Shown here piece after piece: positions 5,762-8,564 of a DNA stretch of 8,564 nucleotides (position 1 is the first letter of the stretch; each line of letters begins with the position of its first letter). A program made the translations under genes and the position numbers. The DNA is from Xanthobacteraceae bacterium (GTDB taxonomy: Bacteria > Pseudomonadota > Alphaproteobacteria > Rhizobiales > Xanthobacteraceae): positions 1 to 8,564 of the forward strand of contig JAIESC010000136.1 of NCBI GenBank assembly GCA_019746355.1. Direction: 5' to 3'. The notes beneath the pieces were generated by a model, which did not search any database, was not told the origin of the DNA, and saw only the letters and a list, made by a program, of their open reading frames with translations.

Positions 5762-6847
5762 GTGCCCGAGCGCCCTGTCATCGTCGTCGAGGACGACCCG
5801 TTCACGCGGCTGATCCCGCTGGTGCTCGATCCGGATGCGCCGCAGGAGCGGCGCGCGGCCTTCGCCGATTTCATGTCGACCGACGAACCGGACTTCGACG
5901 GCTGGTGCGCGCGGGTGCGGCAGGGTGCCCGCGGCCTCTATCCGGCCGAGGTGCGGCTGGTCGAGTCCGAAGCGGACATGCGGGCCAGCCTGAAAGATTG
6001 CACTGTGCTCGTGGTCGAGTCGTTTCGCGTCGGCCGCGACGAGCTCGCGGCGGCGCCACGCCTCAAGGTGTTGCAGAAGTTCGGCACCGGGCTTCGCAAC
6101 ATCGACGTCGCGGCCTGCGCGGCGGCGAGGGTGAAACTCCTGACGATCCGCCGCCGCGCCAACATCTCCTGCGCCGAGCACGCCTTCGGGCTGATGCTGA
6201 TGCTCGCGCGCAAGCTCGACGAGCTCGACGGCATCGTCACCGTCGAGCGCATCAAGGCGAAACAGGGCAGCTACCGGCCGTATGACCGCCGCCACACGCC
6301 GGGCGGCAATTTCGTGCGGCTCAGCGGCACCCGCGCGCTGAACGGTGCGACCATCGGCATCATTGGCCTCGGCGAGATCGGGCGTGAGATTGCGATCCGG
6401 GCCAGGGCTTTCGCGATGAATGTCCTCTACCACCAGCGCACGCGCGTGCCGGACAGCGAAGAGCGCGAGCTCGGCGCGCGCCACGTGCCGCTCGCCACGC
6501 TGCTGGCCGAGAGCGACTGGGTCCTGCCGCAGCTTCCGACGCTGCCTTCGACCCGCGACGTCATCGGCCGTGCCGAGTTCGCGCAGATGAAGCGCGGCGC
6601 CTATCTCGTCAATGTCGCCAATGCGCCGATCGTCAACCGTGACGCGCTGATCGAGGCGTTGCGTTCGGGCCCGATCGCGGGCGCGGCGTTCGACATTCAT
6701 CACACGGAGCCGCTGCCGGACGACGACGAGCTGCTGTCGTTCGACAATCTGATCCTGACGCCGCGCATGGCGGGCTCGCCGCGGTTCAACGGCCTCAAGG
6801 ACTTCGAAGAGCTCATCACAGGAATTGCCCGGGAGTTGGCCGCATGA
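5762..6847 (+). CDS. D-isomer-specific 2-hydroxyacid dehydrogenase family protein with altered catalytic residues
   Basis: The 361-residue protein has the two-domain formate/glycerate dehydrogenase fold. The N-terminal substrate domain includes LKVLQKFGTGLRNID (101-115). The cofactor domain starts GATIGIIGLGEIGREIA (195-211) with GxGxxG at 202-207. The end of the second strand reads LYHQRTR (222-228), with arginines where NAD-preferring members usually have Asp, which hints at NADP(H). Of the canonical Arg/Glu/His triad, only the glutamate (E316 in HHTEP) remains. The usual N-x-S/A-R-G motif is NVANAP (284-289), putting N287 at the arginine position. The usual TPH motif is TPRMAG (333-338), putting R335 at the histidine position. 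The start is GTG with GAGG at 5750-5753. It lies 23 bases after the CMD stop and overlaps the next ATG by four bases, so translation is probably coupled. It may be a catabolic dehydrogenase with shifted chemistry or a non-oxidoreductase. Confidence 0.88.
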   Translation: MPERPVIVVEDDPFTRLIPLVLDPDAPQERRAAFADFMSTDEPDFDGWCARVRQGARGLYPAEVRLVESEADMRASLKDCTVLVVESFRVGRDELAAAPRLKVLQKFGTGLRNIDVAACAAARVKLLTIRRRANISCAEHAFGLMLMLARKLDELDGIVTVERIKAKQGSYRPYDRRHTPGGNFVRLSGTRALNGATIGIIGLGEIGREIAIRARAFAMNVLYHQRTRVPDSEERELGARHVPLATLLAESDWVLPQLPTLPSTRDVIGRAEFAQMKRGAYLVNVANAPIVNRDALIEALRSGPIAGAAFDIHHTEPLPDDDELLSFDNLILTPRMAGSPRFNGLKDFEELITGIARELAA

Positions 6848-7818
6848 CACGGATATCGCTGGCGCTGGTCGGTCTGCTCGTGGCGCTCGCTGCGCCCGCC
6901 TCCGCGCAGTCCGATGCCGCTTACCCCGACCGCCCGGTCCGCCTGATCGTGCCGTTCCCGGCCGGCTCCGCGACCGACATCGTCAGCCGCATCATGGCGC
7001 AAAAGTTTTCGACGAAGCTCGGGCAACAGTTCGTGGTCGAGAACCGGCCCGGCGCAAGCGGCAACCTCGGTGCCGACATGATCGCCAAGGCCGCGCCGGA
7101 CGGCTACACCATGGGCCTGATCACCGCGAGCACGCATGGCGTGGCGCCGGCGCTCGGCACCAAGCTGCCCTACGACACGGTGAACGATTTCAAGCCGGTC
7201 TCGATGATCGGCGCGGCGCCCTATGTGCTGGTGCTCTATCCGGGCATTCCGGCCAAGAGCATCGCCGAGCTGATCGCGCTCGCCAAAACCAAGCCGGGCC
7301 AGCTCAACTACGGCTCGGCCGGCCTCGCAAGCCTCGCGCATCTCGCCGCGGCGCTGTTCGCCAGCGACGCGAGCATCGAGCTCACTCACGTGCCCTACAA
7401 GAGCTCGGCGCAGTCCTCGATCGACATCATGACCGGCCGCCTCGACATGCAGTTCGCGACCGTCGGTCCGACACTGGAGAACATCCGCGAGGGCAAGCTC
7501 CGGGCGCTGGCCACGACCGGCCGCAAGCGCGTCTCCTCGCTGCCCGACGTGCCGACCATGATGGAAGCCGGCGTGAAGGATTACGACGTCGCGCTCTGGA
7601 TCGCCTATGTCATGCCCGCCGGCACGCCCGACGCCATCATCGCCAAGCTCAACCGCGCGATGACTGACATTCTCAAGGAGACCGACGTGGTCGAGAACTT
7701 GCAAAAGCAGGGTTTCGATCCGGACCCAGGCGCGCCCGGCGCGGTGACGTCGCGTATCCGCAACGAAACCGAGAAGTGGCGCGCGCTGGTGGCGAAGACC
7801 GGCATCAAGCCGGAGTGA
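6844..7818 (+). CDS. Bug/TctC-family periplasmic solute-binding protein (tripartite tricarboxylate transporter receptor type)
   Basis: The 324-residue product starts with a Sec signal peptide (MTRISLALVGLLVALAAPASA, cleavage likely after residue 21). The mature start YPDRPVRLIVPFPAGSATDIVSRIMAQ is diagnostic of the Bug family. VVENRPGASGNLGADMIAKAAPDGYTM follows, then the LPYD and NDFKPV segments, the HVPYKSS hinge region and the ALATTGRKRVSSLPDVPTMMEAG segment near residue 230. The length is typical. These proteins bind carboxylated ligands (dicarboxylates, aromatic acids, amino acids, nicotinate-like compounds) through backbone and loop contacts. Many are orphans, with no TctA/TctB membrane genes nearby, as here. 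ATG 6844 overlaps the dehydrogenase stop as ATGA. Its operon with CMD and dehydrogenase homologues suggests delivery or sensing of a substrate that those enzymes process; the ligand is not determinable here. Confidence 0.95.
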   Translation: MTRISLALVGLLVALAAPASAQSDAAYPDRPVRLIVPFPAGSATDIVSRIMAQKFSTKLGQQFVVENRPGASGNLGADMIAKAAPDGYTMGLITASTHGVAPALGTKLPYDTVNDFKPVSMIGAAPYVLVLYPGIPAKSIAELIALAKTKPGQLNYGSAGLASLAHLAAALFASDASIELTHVPYKSSAQSSIDIMTGRLDMQFATVGPTLENIREGKLRALATTGRKRVSSLPDVPTMMEAGVKDYDVALWIAYVMPAGTPDAIIAKLNRAMTDILKETDVVENLQKQGFDPDPGAPGAVTSRIRNETEKWRALVAKTGIKPE

Positions 7819-7838
7819 TCGCCGGCGGTCTGCGGGCC

Positions 7839-7860
7839 ACCGCGGCGGCTTCTCCGCGGT
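7839..7860 (+). terminator. GC-rich hairpin after the Bug gene, weak terminator candidate
   Basis: ACCGCGG (7839-7845) pairs perfectly with CCGCGGT (7854-7860) across an 8-base loop, 21 bases after the operon's last stop. No T tract follows, so a classical intrinsic terminator is not supported. It might stabilise the mRNA 3' end or act with Rho. Confidence 0.3.
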
Positions 7861-7884
7861 CGCGCGCCGGGCGAAGCCGATGGG

Positions 7885-7913
7885 TTGACAGGCATATATT
7901 CCGTACTCTATTT
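7885..7913 (+). promoter_or_regulatory. Sigma-70-type promoter candidate for the structured RNA
   Basis: A perfect TTGACA (7885-7890) is followed at 17-base spacing by CTATTT (7908-7913), a partial -10 match; TCTATT one base earlier is an alternative. The stretch 7893-7919 is AT-rich against a very GC-rich background. Predicted transcription would start near 7920, directly before the run of hairpins and with no protein gene downstream on this strand. Confidence 0.5.
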
Positions 7914-7919
7914 GTTCTC

Positions 7920-8337
7920 TCATCCTGCTTGTTGAGGGGCGCCATCCGGGTGGCTCCTGTTTGGCAGAGGCAGGAACGGTGCGCCTGCGGGTCCGGCTCA
8001 GCCGGCCGGACTCCCGGGAAGCCTCGGACCCCGCTCTATGGGCACTACGACCCGTGCGCAGGGAGCCTGCTGGACCACCGGTCGACGGTATCGAACCGGG
8101 CGGCAAACGACGGCCCGAGGTAGTGAGGCCAGGTCTCACGAACACCGTGGTGAAGCGCCGCAAGGCGCGCCGGCCCGCGTCATGGGCCGGCGTCCCTTCC
8201 GCTGAAGGGACAGGCCTGACCGTAAGGTGGCCATGGGTGCGGCGGATTCCGCACCAGCGCTTTGTGGCGCTTCACTCCCCTCGATTGCTTTCGAGGCGGA
8301 CAGGACGGACGGCGGCCGGGAGCCGATGATTTCCCGG
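7920..8337 (+). ncRNA. Candidate large structured non-coding RNA (family not recognised)
   Basis: At least a dozen stems can be drawn by eye. They include 7988-8016 (9 bp, CGGG+TCCGG), 8058-8070 (5 bp), 8078-8099 (8 bp with one bulge), 8123-8139 (5 bp), 8155-8168 (5 bp, GCAA loop), 8169-8191 (8 bp), 8192-8211 (7 bp), 8213-8232 (7 bp with a bulge, GTAA loop), 8236-8255 (7 bp), 8256-8271 (5 bp), 8279-8296 (6 bp) and 8316-8337 (6 bp). From 8155 to 8271 the hairpins are nearly end to end. The two GNRA tetraloops exist only when read on the + strand, the same strand as the upstream TTGACA promoter. Frames through it lack ribosome sites and protein-like composition. I could not match it to RNase P RNA, tmRNA, SRP RNA or a riboswitch class I know. 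The 3' end is uncertain because no T-tract terminator is seen. Confidence 0.5.
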
Positions 8338-8419
8338 AGCGCTGACGCGTGTTCGCCGTGCTGTTTGAAAAGTGAATCGGTTATGGACGCACACCCGTGC
8401 AGCACGGGCAGCCGCGTAG

Positions 8420-8504
8420 GGTGGGCCAAGGCGCGTAAGCGCCGGGCCCACCACTCTTGCTCCGAGCAAAGAGGTGGGCACGCCGCTTCGCGGCTTTGCC
8501 CACC
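8420..8504. repeat. REP-like palindrome cluster (GTGGGC...GCCCAC type)
   Basis: Two long hairpins share outer GGTGGGC/GCCCACC arms. The first is 8420-8452: GGTGGGCC, then GGCGC-GTAA-GCGCC, then GGCCCACC. The second is 8473-8504: GGTGGGCA, then GCCGC-TTC-GCGGC, then TGCCCACC. A third, imperfect stem lies between them (CTCTTGC 8454-8460 with GCAA-GAG 8466-8473), so the unit can fold as a three-armed cruciform. A further small palindrome, CCCGTG-CAG-CACGGG, sits at 8394-8408. Palindromes of this GTGGGC type are, as I recall, scattered in many copies through intergenic regions of Bradyrhizobium genomes; the copy number in this genome cannot be seen from one window. Confidence 0.75.
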
Positions 8505-8564
8505 CTTCTGTAACGGGCCTCGATTGGTCAATCCCTTTTTGCGTCGTCGTCTTCACCGGGTTCT

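Noticed and set aside
6700..8163. Long minus-strand open frame of 487 codons
   Set aside because: It lies antisense to the dehydrogenase and Bug genes and the RNA candidate. Its Arg/His/Asp-rich composition is the usual shadow of GC-rich coding on the other strand.
8155..8296. CRISPR array or attC/integron array
   Set aside because: The hairpins differ in sequence and have no repeat-spacer periodicity or conserved attC core sites.
7961..8329. Plus-strand open frame of 122 codons inside the structured region
   Set aside because: It has no ribosome site, an Arg/Pro/Gly-rich low-information product and no domain; the hairpin structure explains the sequence better.
7920..8337. Identity as RNase P RNA, tmRNA, SRP RNA or a cobalamin riboswitch
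   Set aside because: The conserved RNase P segments (GAGGAAAGTCCGGGCTC type), a tmRNA tag frame and acceptor end, the SRP GGAAGCAGCC loop and the cobalamin box are all missing.

Overview
The window looks like chromosomal DNA from a Bradyrhizobium-like alphaproteobacterium (Nitrobacteraceae). This is inferred from high-GC codon use, several GTG starts, an Omp25/31-type porin, a Bug/TctC-family solute receptor, and GTGGGC...GCCCAC palindromes of a kind I recall as common in Bradyrhizobium. No database search was possible, so the taxon is an inference.

Layout. Positions 113-1540 (+) encode a stand-alone ANL-superfamily adenylating enzyme (acyl/aryl-CoA synthetase type). A 180-base gap with a weak terminator-like hairpin and an extended -10 promoter leads to a small outer-membrane beta-barrel porin (1722-2522, +). 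A COMT-like SAM-dependent O-methyltransferase (2546-3562, -) converges on the porin.

Positions 3762-4867 are a gene-remnant zone. It holds a truncated copy of the first 34 codons of the carboxymuconolactone decarboxylase (CMD) family gene found intact 1.44 kb downstream, a broken small exported-protein gene, an intact 77-residue exported protein, and the C-terminal tail of a xanthine dehydrogenase-type molybdenum subunit. Positions 4868-5204 hold no gene I can support.

Positions 5205-7818 (+) form a compact three-gene operon: CMD-family protein, D-2-hydroxyacid dehydrogenase-family protein, and Bug/TctC periplasmic binding protein. The last two overlap by 4 bases. The set suggests uptake and catabolism of a carboxylated, perhaps aromatic-derived, compound. 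The dehydrogenase homologue lacks two of its three canonical catalytic residues (Arg to Asn287, His to Arg335), so its activity is in doubt.

Positions 7819-8564 carry no convincing protein gene. A TTGACA promoter-like site (7885-7913) precedes about 400 bases of back-to-back hairpins, two capped by GNRA tetraloops on the + strand. This is the best candidate in the window for an undescribed element: a large structured non-coding RNA. It is followed by a cluster of REP-like GTGGGC palindromes (8420-8504).
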